In this document: positions 34,356 through 46,485 of the stretch, in pieces | How positions within the stretch are numbered: the stretch's first letter is position 1 | How the letters are laid out: each line of letters begins with the position of its first letter | NCBI GenBank assembly: GCA_020248985.1 | Contig: JADCGL010000022.1 | Span: forward strand, 186,001 to 250,000 | DNA: 64,000 bases | Source of the DNA: Telmatospirillum sp. | Lineage (GTDB): Bacteria; Pseudomonadota; Alphaproteobacteria; CACIAM-22H2 | Reading direction: 5' to 3' | The notes under the pieces: generated by a model | What the model saw: the letters and a program-made list of their open reading frames with translations, nothing else | The model's database searches: none | What the model was told of the DNA's origin: nothing | Program-made: the position numbers and the translations under genes

Positions 34356-37220
34356 CTATTCCGCCGCTTCGGAGCCTGCGCGTTTGCGCGGTTTGGCGGG
34401 ATCCGCCGCCTCGGGATCGACGAGCGCTTGCAGCAGCGTCTCGCGGATGCGCTCGAGCTTGTCGTCTTCGACGATCTTCTGGCCGAACACGTCGACGACG
34501 TAGAACACGTCGACCGCGCGCTCGCCGTAGGTCGTGATCTTGGCCATGCGGATCGACAGGCCCAAGGCCGTGATCGCGGCCGTGACGTCGTAGAGGAATC
34601 CCACGCGGTCCCGGCCATTCACTTCCACAAGCGTGTGGTACTTGGACGCAAGATTGTCGATCAGCACGCGCGGCGGCACGGTGAAGACCTGCATGCGGCT
34701 CGGGATCGCGGGCCGCTTGCGCAGCTGCTCGCGCAGGCGCAGGCGCCCGCCCAGTGCGCCCTCGATGTGCGTTGCGAGGCGCGCGAGCTTCTCGGGCCGC
34801 GCATAGGCGGCCGGCTGCGCGTCGAGATCGCCCGCCGCTTCCTGGATCGAAAACGTGTCGAGCGCGCGGCCGTTCGACAGCGTGAACACGTTGGCCGCCA
34901 CGATGTTGGCCCCGCCATAGGCGATGGCCCCTGCGATGCGCGAGAACAGGCCCGGATGGTCGTCGGTATAGATCGTGATCTCGGTGATCGAGCGCGCACG
35001 GTCGATGCGCGTGTCGATGGCGAGCGGCAGATGCGCCTGCTCGGCTTCGCGCACGAAGCGGGCATGGCGGGCTTGCGAGCCCGCATCGAGCGACAGCCAG
35101 TAGGCCGGATAGGCGAGACCCGAGAACCACGCGAAATCGGCGTCGTTCCAATCGCGCAATTCCTCGCGCAGGCGCGCTTGCGCGACCGCCACGCGCTGCA
35201 AGGTGCCCGTCTCGCCGTAATTGCCGGCGAGCGCTTCGGCCGTGCGCGCATAAAGCTCGCGCAGCAAAGTCGCCTTCCAATTGTTCCACACGCCGGGACC
35301 GACCGCGCGAATGTCCGCGACCGTCAGGCACAGCAAGAGGCGCAGGCGCTCGGGGCTCTGCACATGCTCGGCAAACGCGCGGATCGCCTGCGGGTCCTGG
35401 ATGTCGCGCTTGAAGGCGGTCGCCGACATGGCCAAATGCCAACGCACGAGCCAAGCACAGGTCTCGGTTTCTTCTTCCGTGAGGCCCAGGCGCGGCCCGA
35501 GCTTCAGCGCGATCTCGGCGCCCAGGATCGAATGGTCGCCGCCGCGGCCTTTGGCGATGTCGTGCAAAAGCACGGCGAGATAAAGCGCGCGACGCGAGGC
35601 GACCTGATGGATCACCTCGCTCGCAAGCGGATGGTCGGCGACAAGTTCGCCCGCTTCGATGCGGTGCAGGATGCCGATCGCGAAGATCGTGTGCTCGTCG
35701 ACCGTGTACACATGGTACATGTCGTGCTGCATCTGGGCCACGACGCGGCCGAAATCGGGCACGAAGCGGCCGAACACGCCGGCCTCGTTCAAGCGCCGCA
35801 GCGTGGTCTCCGCCCGGCTGTCGGTCAGCATGTCGAGGAACAGCTTGTTGGCTTCCGGATCGGCGCGCAGGGCCCCGTCCACGCGCCGCAGCGACTGGCG
35901 CACGAGGCGCAGCGCATAGGGGTGGATGTCGATCTCGCTTTCCTGCGCCACGCGGAACAGGCGCAGGAAATTGACCGGATCTTTTTCGAACACGTCGGCG
36001 CGCGCCACCGTCAAGCGCCCGCTTTCGACCGCAAAACGCCCGTCGCCGAGCTTCTTGGCGCGGCTCTTGAACACCGATTTCCAGCCGCCCACGCCGAGCG
36101 TGGCGCGCTTGCCCTCTTCGATCTCGAGGGCCGAGCAGAAGATGCGCGTCAAGTCGCCGACGTCCTTGGCGACGAGGAAATAGTGCTTCATGAAACGCTC
36201 GACGCCGCGCGTCCCGCGATGGTCGGTGTAGCCCATGCGCCGGCCGATCTCGCCCTGCACGTCGAAAGTGAGCCGGTCTTCGGGCCGGCCCGCGACATAG
36301 TGCAGATGGCAGCGCACGCTGGTGAGGAACTCCTGGCACTTGTCGAATTTGGCCGCCTCGTCGGACGTGAAGACGCCCTTCAAGACGAGATCGGCCACCT
36401 GGTCGACGCGGTGCACGTATTTGCCGATCCAGAACAGCGTGTGGAGATCGCGCAGGCCGCCTTTGCCGTCCTTGACGTTGGGCTCGAGCACGTAGCGCGA
36501 ATCGCCGGTGCGCTGGTGGCGCTTGTTGCGCTCGTCGAGCTTGGCTTCCACGAAGTCGGCCGCCGTCGATTTGGCGATTTCGGCGAAGAAGCGCTTCTTC
36601 AGTTCCAGAAACAGCTTGTCGTCGCCCCACAGATAGCGGCTCTCGAGCAGGGCCGTGCGGATCGTGTGGTCCTCGCGCGCGAGACGCAGGCATTCCTCGA
36701 TCGAGCGCGTCGCGTGCCCGACCTTGAGGCCCAAATCCCACAGCAGATAGAGCACGAATTCGACGAGCTGCTCGATGCGCGGATTGGATTTGTAGGGCCG
36801 CACAAACAGAAGATCGATGTCGGATTGCGGGGCAAGCTCGGCGCGCCCATAGCCGCCGACGGCCGCGATCGTCACGCGCTCGGCCGTGGTCGGATTGGGC
36901 AACGGGTAGACATGGCGGTCGGCGAAGTCGTAGACGAGCCGCACGATCTGGTCGATCAGGAACGAGCCCGCGCGCACGGTCTGGCCGCCGCTCGCTTCGC
37001 GACCCTCGAAGCGACGGCGAATTTCCGCGCGGCCCGCCTGCAACGCAGCCTTGAGCACGTCGCGCATCGCCGCACGCCGCTGCTCGGGCTCGCGCGCCAA
37101 GCGCTGGGCAAGCGCTTCAAGCTCCGCATCGACCGTGCGCCGATCCAAAATGGCGCGCTGGTTCGGAACTTCCTTGGACGGAGCTGCAGGCAGCTCGTCG
37201 ATGATTTCGGCCGTTTCCAT
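34356..37220 (-). CDS. glnD: Bifunctional uridylyltransferase/uridylyl-removing enzyme GlnD
   Basis: 954 residues. Nucleotidyltransferase domain with GGYGRAELAPQSDIDLLF (about residues 118-135, catalytic Asp-x-Asp). GlnD-UR helical region and HD hydrolase domain follow with VLLHDIAKGRGGDHS. Two C-terminal ACT domains (ITIYTDDHPGLFSRIAGAI and VEVNGRDRVGFLYDVTAAI) sense glutamine. It uridylylates PII proteins under nitrogen limitation and deuridylylates them when glutamine is high. First gene of the run glnD-small ORF-murJ-trpS. It is divergent from the lipoprotein gene across only 45 bp. Confidence 0.97.
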   Translation of the reverse strand: METAEIIDELPAAPSKEVPNQRAILDRRTVDAELEALAQRLAREPEQRRAAMRDVLKAALQAGRAEIRRRFEGREASGGQTVRAGSFLIDQIVRLVYDFADRHVYPLPNPTTAERVTIAAVGGYGRAELAPQSDIDLLFVRPYKSNPRIEQLVEFVLYLLWDLGLKVGHATRSIEECLRLAREDHTIRTALLESRYLWGDDKLFLELKKRFFAEIAKSTAADFVEAKLDERNKRHQRTGDSRYVLEPNVKDGKGGLRDLHTLFWIGKYVHRVDQVADLVLKGVFTSDEAAKFDKCQEFLTSVRCHLHYVAGRPEDRLTFDVQGEIGRRMGYTDHRGTRGVERFMKHYFLVAKDVGDLTRIFCSALEIEEGKRATLGVGGWKSVFKSRAKKLGDGRFAVESGRLTVARADVFEKDPVNFLRLFRVAQESEIDIHPYALRLVRQSLRRVDGALRADPEANKLFLDMLTDSRAETTLRRLNEAGVFGRFVPDFGRVVAQMQHDMYHVYTVDEHTIFAIGILHRIEAGELVADHPLASEVIHQVASRRALYLAVLLHDIAKGRGGDHSILGAEIALKLGPRLGLTEEETETCAWLVRWHLAMSATAFKRDIQDPQAIRAFAEHVQSPERLRLLLCLTVADIRAVGPGVWNNWKATLLRELYARTAEALAGNYGETGTLQRVAVAQARLREELRDWNDADFAWFSGLAYPAYWLSLDAGSQARHARFVREAEQAHLPLAIDTRIDRARSITEITIYTDDHPGLFSRIAGAIAYGGANIVAANVFTLSNGRALDTFSIQEAAGDLDAQPAAYARPEKLARLATHIEGALGGRLRLREQLRKRPAIPSRMQVFTVPPRVLIDNLASKYHTLVEVNGRDRVGFLYDVTAAITALGLSIRMAKITTYGERAVDVFYVVDVFGQKIVEDDKLERIRETLLQALVDPEAADPAKPRKRAGSEAAE

Positions 37221-37265
37221 GCCCCGAGTATATAGTGCCTTCTCGCGTCGCCGGGAGTTCGATCT

Positions 37266-37709
37266 TTGCGCCCTGTTTTTGTCCTCTTTATGGCCCTTCT
37301 GGCGGCCCTGCTTGCAGGGGCCTGCACCGCCCCCGCCCCGCAGATCCGCACGCAGCTTGCCGACGGCGGCCGGACCATCGAGATCGTCGCGAACGGGGCC
37401 GAACGCCTGCTGCGCGCGACTTTAATCGCCCCCGACGGTGCCCGCATCGCAGCCGAAATCGCGCCGGCAATCGCGGCGGCGTCCGAACGCCCGCGCATCG
37501 GGGTAGGTGCGTCGGGCGGCTCAAGCTCGGGCATCGATCCCGGTATCGGGATATCCGTCCCGCTCGGCTGGCTTAGCGGCGGCGGTGCCGCCCAAATCGA
37601 GTCGCGCGCGCGCATCCCATTGCCGCCCGACGCGACCCCGCCCTATGGCCGCCTGGAGCTGGTCTTTGCGCGCGCCGGAACAGTGGCAATGCCGGCCCCG
37701 CGCCGCTAG
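37266..37709 (+). CDS. Putative lipoprotein
   Basis: 147 residues from a TTG with GGGAG (37253-37257) 8 bp upstream; the in-frame ATG at 37290 has no such site. Signal peptide with lipobox LLAGAC (lipidated Cys20), then a small domain with a [19 protein letters not shown] glycine/serine-rich loop flanked by beta-like strands. I do not recognise the family. The FKBP gene begins 10 bp after its stop, so the two are probably co-expressed at the envelope. Confidence 0.72.
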   Translation: MRPVFVLFMALLAALLAGACTAPAPQIRTQLADGGRTIEIVANGAERLLRATLIAPDGARIAAEIAPAIAAASERPRIGVGASGGSSSGIDPGIGISVPLGWLSGGGAAQIESRARIPLPPDATPPYGRLELVFARAGTVAMPAPRR

Positions 37710-37719
37710 AGTGCGGCGC

Positions 37720-38169
37720 ATGAAAAAGCCCGCCCTCACCCGCCGCCTTTTGCTGGGAAGTCTCCTCGCCATGACCGCGATCGACCCTTCGGACGCCCAA
37801 ACCCCCGATCTTGCGACAGCCACGCGCACACGCTCGGGCCTCGGCATCCTCGACACGGTCGAAGGGACCGGTGCCGCCCCCACGGCGGGCCAAACCGCGC
37901 GCGTGCACTACACGGGCTGGCTGCTGCAAGACGGCAAACGGGGTGCGAAATTCGACTCCTCGGTCGATCGCGGCCAGCCGTTCGAATTTCCGCTCGGCCA
38001 GGGCCGCGTCATCCGCGGCTGGGACGAAGGTGTCGCGACGATGAAAATCGGCGGCAAACGCACGCTCGTGATCCCGCCCGAGCTCGGCTACGGTGCGCGC
38101 GGTGCCGGCAACGTGATCCCGCCCAATGCGACGCTGGTGTTCGACGTGGAACTGCTCGGCGCGCGCTAA
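37720..38169 (+). CDS. FKBP-type peptidyl-prolyl cis-trans isomerase
   Basis: 149 residues. Signal region with paired Arg ([12 protein letters not shown]) and cleavage near SDAQT places it in the periplasm. The FKBP fold follows: [22 protein letters not shown], here with the key Tyr and Asp, [16 protein letters not shown] and [19 protein letters not shown]. These are the active-site Tyr, Trp and the flap. It assists folding of exported proteins. The ATG is 10 bp after the lipoprotein gene; its TAA overlaps the TAG of the opposing SDR (38166-38169, CTAA). Confidence 0.92.
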   Translation: MKKPALTRRLLLGSLLAMTAIDPSDAQTPDLATATRTRSGLGILDTVEGTGAAPTAGQTARVHYTGWLLQDGKRGAKFDSSVDRGQPFEFPLGQGRVIRGWDEGVATMKIGGKRTLVIPPELGYGARGAGNVIPPNATLVFDVELLGAR

Positions 38170-38861
38170 ACCCCGCGCGTAATCCCGCCGTCGACGCGCA
38201 GATTCTGGCCGGTGATGTAGCCGGCATCGTCGGACAAGAGAAACGCGGCGGTCTTGGCGATTTCTTCGGCTTTGCCGTAGCGACCCAACGGGATGCGCGG
38301 CAGCAGCGCTTCTTTGACGGGAAGCGAATCGACGAAGCCGGGCAGCAAATTGTTCATGCGAATGCCGACCTTGGCGTAGCGGTCGGCGTAGAGTTTGGCG
38401 AAGGCGCCCAGACCTGCACGCATCGCGCACGAGATCGGGAACATGAGATCGGGCTCGAAGGCCGCGAAGGTCGAGATATTGACCCAAGCGCCCGAGCCTT
38501 GTTTTTCCATGATGGGCGTGACGAGGCGTGCGAGGCGCACGACGTCGAGGATCACAAGCTCGAGGCCCTTGGCCCAATCTTCGTCGCTGAGCGCCAAGAG
38601 ATCGCCTTTGGGCGGATGGCCGGTCGAGGTGACCACGCCGTCGATGCGGCCCCATTTTGCCATCGCGGCATCGACGAGCTTCTGGAGGTCGGCGGTTTCC
38701 AAGACCGAGCCGGTCACACCCACGCCGCCAAGTTCGGCCGCAAGTTCGACCGCTCGGCCCGACGGCGACAGGAGGGCCACACCCCAGCCGCGGGCGGCGA
38801 GTTCGCGGGCGCACGCAGCGCCCATTCCTTTGCCGGCACCCGTCAGCAATGCGACTTTCAT
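38166..38861 (-). CDS. Atypical short-chain dehydrogenase/reductase-like protein
   Basis: 231 residues, Rossmann fold. [17 protein letters not shown] is the dinucleotide loop and [10 protein letters not shown] the catalytic-Ser strand. Where Tyr-x3-Lys is expected the sequence is [13 protein letters not shown]: counting back from the Arg that occupies the Lys position, the Tyr position is Ser. [11 protein letters not shown] and [11 protein letters not shown] complete the fold. It may bind NAD(P) but a normal Tyr/Lys mechanism is not possible. The ATG overlaps the mutS stop (38858-38861), so it is translated after mutS. Confidence 0.78.
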   Translation of the reverse strand: MKVALLTGAGKGMGAACARELAARGWGVALLSPSGRAVELAAELGGVGVTGSVLETADLQKLVDAAMAKWGRIDGVVTSTGHPPKGDLLALSDEDWAKGLELVILDVVRLARLVTPIMEKQGSGAWVNISTFAAFEPDLMFPISCAMRAGLGAFAKLYADRYAKVGIRMNNLLPGFVDSLPVKEALLPRIPLGRYGKAEEIAKTAAFLLSDDAGYITGQNLRVDGGITRGV

Positions 38862-41545
38862 TCGGCCTTCTCCTTCAGCAAAAGCGCTTTGAGCGCATAA
38901 AGCGCCTCGAGCGCTTGTTTGGGCGCAAGTTCGTCGGGATTGAGATCGGCGAGCGCTTTGGACACAGCGCTCGGTGCGGACGCATCAGCAACCGGTCCGC
39001 CTTTGGGGCGTGCGGCAAACAGCGGCAGATCCTCGGCGAGCTGGCCGAGATTGCGCTGTTCGGGGCTACGCTCGAGGGCCGCCAATACGGTTTCCGCGCG
39101 TGCGACGGCGGCGGCCGGCAGGCCCGCGAGCTTCGCCACATGGATGCCATAGGAGCGGTCGGCCGTACCGGCCGCAACCTCGTGCAGGAACACGACCTCA
39201 CCCTTCCATTCCTTGACGCGCATCGTGCGGCAGGCGAGGCCCGAGAGTTTCGCGGCAAGGGCGGTGAGCTCGTGATAATGCGTGGCGAACAAAGCGCGCG
39301 CGCGATTGACGTCGTGCAGATGCTCGACACACGCCCACGCGATCGAGAGGCCGTCATAGGTCGCGGTCCCGCGCCCGATCTCGTCGAGAATCACAAGCGA
39401 GCGTTCGGTCGCAAGATTGAGGATTGCGGCGGTCTCGACCATTTCGACCATGAAGGTCGAGCGCCCGCGCGCCAGATCGTCGGCCGCCCCCACGCGGCTG
39501 AACAGCCGGTCGGCGACACCAATATGCGCGGATTTGGCGGGCACATAAGCCCCGCTCTGCGCCAAGATCGCGATCAGCGCGTTCTGGCGCAGATATGTGG
39601 ATTTGCCGGCCATGTTGGGCCCGGTGACGAGCCACAAAAAATGTCCACCATCGGCATCCAAGCGGCAATCGTTGGCAACGAAACCTTGCGCCTGCTCGGC
39701 CAAGGCCGCTTCGACGACCGGATGGCGCCCGCCTTCGACCGCGAACACGCGACTGTCGTCCACGACCGGCCGGCACCATTCGCGCTCGACCGCGAGATCG
39801 GCCAAGCTTGCGGCGACGTCGAGCTCGGCCAGGGCGCGTGCGGCGCGCAGGATCGCGTCGCTGTGCGCCAACACGTCGCGCACGAGATCGGCGAAGATGG
39901 AAAGCTCGAGGGCAAGCGCTTTGTCGCGGGCACCCACGACGGCGTTTTCAAGCTCGCCGAGTTCGACCGTGGTGAAGCGCACCGCTCCCGCCATCGTCTG
40001 GCGATGGATGAAGATGCCGCCGGGCTTCAGAAGTTTGTCGGCGACGTTGGCGTTCGCTTCGACGAAATAGCCGATCACATTGTTGTGCTTGATGCGCAAT
40101 GTGGAGATGCCGGTCGCCTCAACATAACGCTGCTGCAATGCGGCCACGAGGCGGCGGCTTTCGTCGCGCAGTTCAAGGATGCGGTCGAGCTCGGGCGCGA
40201 AACCGGCGCGCACAAAGCCGCCGTCGCGCATGTCGAGCGGCAGGTCCGTACCCAGTGCACGCGCCAACAGATCGGCGAGGGCCGAATGTTCGCCCAAATC
40301 GTCGAGCGCTTGGCCGATCCCTTCGGGTGCGGCATCGAGCCCTTGCGCGCGCACTTGCGCGCGCACCTGCGGCAGACGAGAAAGACCCTGCCCCAACGCC
40401 GCCAAATCGCGCGGGCCGCCACGCTGCAGCGCCAAGCGCTGCACCGCGCGCTCGAGATCGGGAAAGCCCTTCAGCGTTTCGCGCAAAGAGCCGCGCGCAT
40501 GTTCGGACTCGACGAAATAGCCGAGCATGTCGAGCCGGCGGCCGATCGCGCGCGCATCGGCGAGCGGTGCGGCGAGGCGTGCGGCAAGCAGGCGCGCACC
40601 GGCTGCGGTCTGCGTGCGGTCGATCGTGGCGAGCAGCGAGCCTTTGCGCTCGCCGGTTTGGGTTTCGGCGATTTCGAGCGAGCGGCGCGTGGCGGGATCG
40701 ATCTCGAGCAGGCCTGCGGCCGATTGGCGCTGCGGCGTTTGCAGGCGGCCAACGCGCCCCTTTTGCGTGAGCTCCACGTAATCGACGAGCGCCCCCGCCG
40801 CGGCGATTTCCGCACGTGCGAAGGCGCCGAAACCGTCGAGCGATTTGACGCCGTAGAGCGCTTCGAGGCGCCGCTTGGCGTTTTCACTGTCGAAGCGCGC
40901 GGACGGCAATGGCGTGAGCGCACGTTTCAGCGGTGCAACGGCAGCCGCGATGTCGTCGCGCGCCAAGAGCCGGTCGGCGAGCAGCAATTCGCCGGGGGCA
41001 ATGCGCGCGAGCGCTGCCGACAGGCCGGCGGCCGTCGCGGTCTCGACGCGGAAATCGCCGGTCGAAAGATCGAGCCACGCAAGGCCAAGCGCACCGGCGG
41101 CTTCCGCGAGGCAGCACAGATAGTTGTTCGCGCGCGCATCGAGCAGTGTGTCTTCGGTGAGCGTGCCGGGGGTGACGACGCGCACGACGTCGCGCCGCAC
41201 GAGGCTTTTGCCGCTGCCGCGCTTTTTGGCCTCGGCCGGGTCTTCGATCTGCTCGCAGATCGCCACGCGAAAGCCCTGTCGGATCAGCCGGGCCAAATAG
41301 GCTTCGTGCGCGTGCCACGGCACGCCGCACATCGGGATCGGTTCGCCCGCATGCGTGCCGCGGCGCGTGAGCGTGATGTCGAGCGCTTTGGATGCCGCCA
41401 CCGCATCCTCGAAGAACAGCTCGTAGAAATCGCCCATGCGGTAGAACAGCAGCGCGCCTTCATGCTGGCGCTTCAGTTCCAGATACTGCGCCATCATCGG
41501 CGTGGGCGCTTGGTCGCTTTGCGGTGGTTGGACAGCGTCAGACAT
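38858..41545 (-). CDS. mutS: DNA mismatch repair protein MutS
   Basis: 895 residues. Mismatch-binding domain I with [16 protein letters not shown] (Phe-x-Glu type contact), connector, lever and clamp regions. The ATPase domain has Walker [11 protein letters not shown] (about residues 640-650), Walker [11 protein letters not shown] (about 720) and the [11 protein letters not shown] His. Recognises mispairs and recruits MutL. The frame runs on to 41617; the ATG at 41545 gives the usual short acidic start. Divergent from maeB across 113 bp and overlapping the SDR gene downstream by ATGA. Confidence 0.97.
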   Translation of the reverse strand: MSDAVQPPQSDQAPTPMMAQYLELKRQHEGALLFYRMGDFYELFFEDAVAASKALDITLTRRGTHAGEPIPMCGVPWHAHEAYLARLIRQGFRVAICEQIEDPAEAKKRGSGKSLVRRDVVRVVTPGTLTEDTLLDARANNYLCCLAEAAGALGLAWLDLSTGDFRVETATAAGLSAALARIAPGELLLADRLLARDDIAAAVAPLKRALTPLPSARFDSENAKRRLEALYGVKSLDGFGAFARAEIAAAGALVDYVELTQKGRVGRLQTPQRQSAAGLLEIDPATRRSLEIAETQTGERKGSLLATIDRTQTAAGARLLAARLAAPLADARAIGRRLDMLGYFVESEHARGSLRETLKGFPDLERAVQRLALQRGGPRDLAALGQGLSRLPQVRAQVRAQGLDAAPEGIGQALDDLGEHSALADLLARALGTDLPLDMRDGGFVRAGFAPELDRILELRDESRRLVAALQQRYVEATGISTLRIKHNNVIGYFVEANANVADKLLKPGGIFIHRQTMAGAVRFTTVELGELENAVVGARDKALALELSIFADLVRDVLAHSDAILRAARALAELDVAASLADLAVEREWCRPVVDDSRVFAVEGGRHPVVEAALAEQAQGFVANDCRLDADGGHFLWLVTGPNMAGKSTYLRQNALIAILAQSGAYVPAKSAHIGVADRLFSRVGAADDLARGRSTFMVEMVETAAILNLATERSLVILDEIGRGTATYDGLSIAWACVEHLHDVNRARALFATHYHELTALAAKLSGLACRTMRVKEWKGEVVFLHEVAAGTADRSYGIHVAKLAGLPAAAVARAETVLAALERSPEQRNLGQLAEDLPLFAARPKGGPVADASAPSAVSKALADLNPDELAPKQALEALYALKALLLKEKAE

Positions 41546-41577
41546 TGCAGTGCAGCATTCCCATCGATTCGTGCGTT

Positions 41578-41607
41578 TTGACGAACGGCACCCGTTCCCC
41601 GTACCAT
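41578..41607 (+). promoter_or_regulatory. Candidate sigma-70 promoter of maeB with an operator-like inverted repeat
   Basis: TTGACG (41578-41583) and TACCAT (41602-41607) are 18 bp apart, 50 bp before the maeB ATG. The spacer holds a perfect inverted repeat GAACGG-CAC-CCGTTC (41583-41597), placed where a repressor would block RNA polymerase. Confidence 0.4.
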
Positions 41608-41658
41608 GGCGAACCAAAGCCTAGCAAAACGAACTTCAGAGGGAAGGCAACCGCAACT

Positions 41659-43956
<2,298 letters not shown>

Positions 43957-43959
43957 CGC

Positions 43960-44805
43960 TCAGCCCCGCAGACCCCGCACGACCGCGAGATAATCGGGGT
44001 CGTCGGGGCTGTAGAGGCCGTGGCGCACGAAGAAGTCGATCAGCACGAGATTGCAGTTGTATTTGAATTCGTTCGTGTCGGCGACGATGCGCGCCACGTC
44101 GCGCCACGGCCACAGATAGAATTCTTCGATTTCGCCGTCGGTGTTGCGCGGGCTGAAATCGGCCGGCATCTCGAGATCGTAGCAGAACTGCACGTCGGGC
44201 TTGAGCCCGTCGGGCGCATCCATTTTGTAGGCGATCGCACCCACGCTGATCGCCTGGTCCGCAAGCGCCTTCGGGATGCCCGCTTCCTCGGCGCATTCTT
44301 TGGCGAGATTTTCGCGAAGACCCAATCCCACAGGCTGGCCGCCCGCGACCGTGTTGTCGAGCATGCCGGGATAGGTGGGCTTCACGCGCGAGCGGCGGGC
44401 CACCCAAACATGGATGCCGTCCGCCTTGCGCACATAACCCGTCATATGCACGCCGAAGCTGCGCATGCCGAAATGCGGGGCGGCCGCGCGCTCGATCTGA
44501 AAAAGCGGGGCGTGGCCCCATTCGAGCAGCGCCGGATAGGCTTCGTTGCGCCGCCCGGCGACGATGCCTTCGGCTTCGAGCGTGCGCACGACCGTATCGA
44601 GGGCCGCCGTGCGCGCTTCCGGCGTTGCGAGCGCATCGACCAACGCCACGCGCTCGGCCGCGACGTCGAACACCGAAGGAAACCCGCGCAGGCGCTCGGC
44701 GAATTTGTGGCGCACGGCCCCCACTTTGTGCGCGCCCGCAAAAAACGGCCGAAAGGCGGCGGGGTCGTGGGCGTTGCATTCGGCAATGCGGTCGAGAAAC
44801 GACAT
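43960..44805 (-). CDS. Nudix hydrolase with DUF4743 N-terminal domain
   Basis: 281 residues. The first half is a DUF4743-like domain (GMRSFGVHMTGYVRK just before the Nudix fold), as in the Tnr3-like group that can act on oxidised thiamine diphosphate. The Nudix box reads GGQPVGLGLRENLAKECAEEAGI (split for reading: the core is KECAEEAGI). The catalytic EE pair is intact, but the first conserved Glu of the box (G-x5-E) is Leu and the Arg is Lys. Activity may be altered. The gene is divergent from the acyl-CoA dehydrogenase across 61 bp and convergent with maeB. Confidence 0.82.
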   Translation of the reverse strand: MSFLDRIAECNAHDPAAFRPFFAGAHKVGAVRHKFAERLRGFPSVFDVAAERVALVDALATPEARTAALDTVVRTLEAEGIVAGRRNEAYPALLEWGHAPLFQIERAAAPHFGMRSFGVHMTGYVRKADGIHVWVARRSRVKPTYPGMLDNTVAGGQPVGLGLRENLAKECAEEAGIPKALADQAISVGAIAYKMDAPDGLKPDVQFCYDLEMPADFSPRNTDGEIEEFYLWPWRDVARIVADTNEFKYNCNLVLIDFFVRHGLYSPDDPDYLAVVRGLRG

Positions 44806-44866
44806 GGAACGGCTCCGCGGACAAGGCTGGCTCGAGCAGGGGCCGTTCTATAGCATAGGTGTTTCG

Positions 44867-46480
44867 ATGTTTTCCTCCGCCCTTGTCGCGTGCCGAAATC
44901 TTGAAGAAGCTGCGCGTGCCGCGTTGGCCGCGCGCGTTGTGCGCGACGGGCGCGTGGACGCGGACGCACTTGCGCAGCACCAGATGGCGGCCCATGGCTA
45001 TGCGTGGCTGGCCGCCAATGTGGCGGGGCTCGACGCGTTGGCCGAATGGGCCGTGCGTGCGGCAGGCGATCCGGCCGCTGCAATCCTCGCGCGGCTCGGG
45101 TTTGCCGAAGGGTTGGCCCGCCTCGCCTTCGGCATAGCGATCAGCCAAAGCGAGTCGGTGCGGCCCGCCGAAATGCGCATTGCAGCTGAGGCGGCTGATT
45201 TTGCCGCCGATCCGGCCGTCGCGAGCCTGATGCACGACACGACTTTGCCCGAATTGCGCCGCCGCCTCGTCGAGAGCATCGCTGCCGAACGGCTCGCTTC
45301 CGACCCCGACCTCGAAGACGAGTCGTTGGCGCAGATGCACGCCACGCTGCGGCGCTTCGCAAAGGCGGAAATAGCGCCGCACGCCAACGACTGGCACCGG
45401 CACAACCGCGAAATTCCGCTCGATGTGATCGAAAAACTCGGCAAGCTCGGCGTATTCGGCCTGTGCGTGCCCGAAGAATATGGCGGACTCGGGCTCGGCA
45501 AGATCGCCATGTGCGTGGCGTCCGAAGAACTGTCGGCGGCCCATCTCGCGACGGGGTCGCTTGCCACACGCGCCGAAATCGCAGCCGAGCTTGTGCGCAG
45601 CGGCGGCACTGAAGCCCAGCGCGCACGCTGGCTGCCCGCACTCGCATCGGGGCAGTGCCTCGCCGCGGCATGTTTCACCGAGCCCGATACGGGTTCCGAT
45701 CTGGGTGCGATCACGACGCGCGCTTCGTTCGACGGGCGTGTGTGGCGCCTCACCGGCGCGAAGAGCTGGGCCACGCATGCCGCACGCGCCGATCTGCTCG
45801 TGGTGTTGGCGCGCACCGATCCCGCAAGCCGCGACCATCGCGGCCTGTCGATTTTCTTGGCGCCCAAGCCGCGCGGGCACGCCGAAAATCCGTTTCCGGT
45901 GGCGGGGCTCGAGGGCAGCGAGATCGCCACACTCGGCTATCGCGGCATGGGCGAATACGAACTCGCCTTCGACGGCTTCGAAGTGCCGGCCGACGGTCTG
46001 CTCGGCGACGCAACCGGCGAAGGTTTTCGTCAGTTGATGGCGACGTTCGAGACCGCGCGTATCCAGACGGCCGCACGCGCCGTCGGTGTGGCGCAAGCGG
46101 CCACGCTTTCCGCCCTTGCCTATGCGCGCGCGCGGCGCCAATTCGGCAAAGCGATCGTCGAATTTCCGCGCGTGCACGGCAAAATCGCCGCCATGGCCGT
46201 CGAAACCACGGTGGCACGCCTGCTCACGAGGCGGGCGGCCCGCGCGAAGGATTCGGGCCGGCGCTGCGATATCGAAGCCGGGATGGCCAAGCTCTATGCC
46301 GCGCGCGCGGCATGGGCGGCGGCCGACGATGGCGTGCAGGTCCATGGCGGCAACGGCTACGCGCTCGAATACGATGCCGCCCGCCTGTTGGCGGATGCGC
46401 GCATTCTGAATATCTTCGAGGGTGCTGCCGAAATCCAAGCCAACATCGTGGCGCGCGGCCTGCTCGAACGGAGAAACTGA
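44867..46480 (+). CDS. mcd: Acyl-CoA dehydrogenase, (2S)-methylsuccinyl-CoA dehydrogenase type
   Basis: 537 residues, about 150 longer at the N terminus than ordinary acyl-CoA dehydrogenases. That extension (AAHGYAWLAANVAGLDALAEW, read by its Gly-Tyr-Ala-Trp core, and AFGIAISQSESVRPAEM) is the mark of methylsuccinyl-CoA dehydrogenase of the ethylmalonyl-CoA pathway. Core motifs: FTEPDTGSDLGAI, YARARRQFGKAI, QVHGGNGYALEYDA and ILNIFEGAAEIQ (catalytic Glu region). It would oxidise methylsuccinyl-CoA to mesaconyl-CoA and pass electrons to ETF, encoded 1.6 kb downstream. The start ATG at 44867 has AGGTG 6 bp upstream. The barnase gene begins 5 bp after its stop. Confidence 0.8.
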   Translation: MFSSALVACRNLEEAARAALAARVVRDGRVDADALAQHQMAAHGYAWLAANVAGLDALAEWAVRAAGDPAAAILARLGFAEGLARLAFGIAISQSESVRPAEMRIAAEAADFAADPAVASLMHDTTLPELRRRLVESIAAERLASDPDLEDESLAQMHATLRRFAKAEIAPHANDWHRHNREIPLDVIEKLGKLGVFGLCVPEEYGGLGLGKIAMCVASEELSAAHLATGSLATRAEIAAELVRSGGTEAQRARWLPALASGQCLAAACFTEPDTGSDLGAITTRASFDGRVWRLTGAKSWATHAARADLLVVLARTDPASRDHRGLSIFLAPKPRGHAENPFPVAGLEGSEIATLGYRGMGEYELAFDGFEVPADGLLGDATGEGFRQLMATFETARIQTAARAVGVAQAATLSALAYARARRQFGKAIVEFPRVHGKIAAMAVETTVARLLTRRAARAKDSGRRCDIEAGMAKLYAARAAWAAADDGVQVHGGNGYALEYDAARLLADARILNIFEGAAEIQANIVARGLLERRN

Positions 46481-46485
46481 CGAAG

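Noticed and set aside
34242-37235. A 997-codon plus-strand frame across glnD
   Set aside because: Exact antisense of glnD with Arg/His-rich low-complexity sequence; glnD has all its domains on the other strand.
38657-41581. A 974-codon plus-strand frame across mutS
   Set aside because: Antisense shadow of mutS; no start context and no domain pattern.
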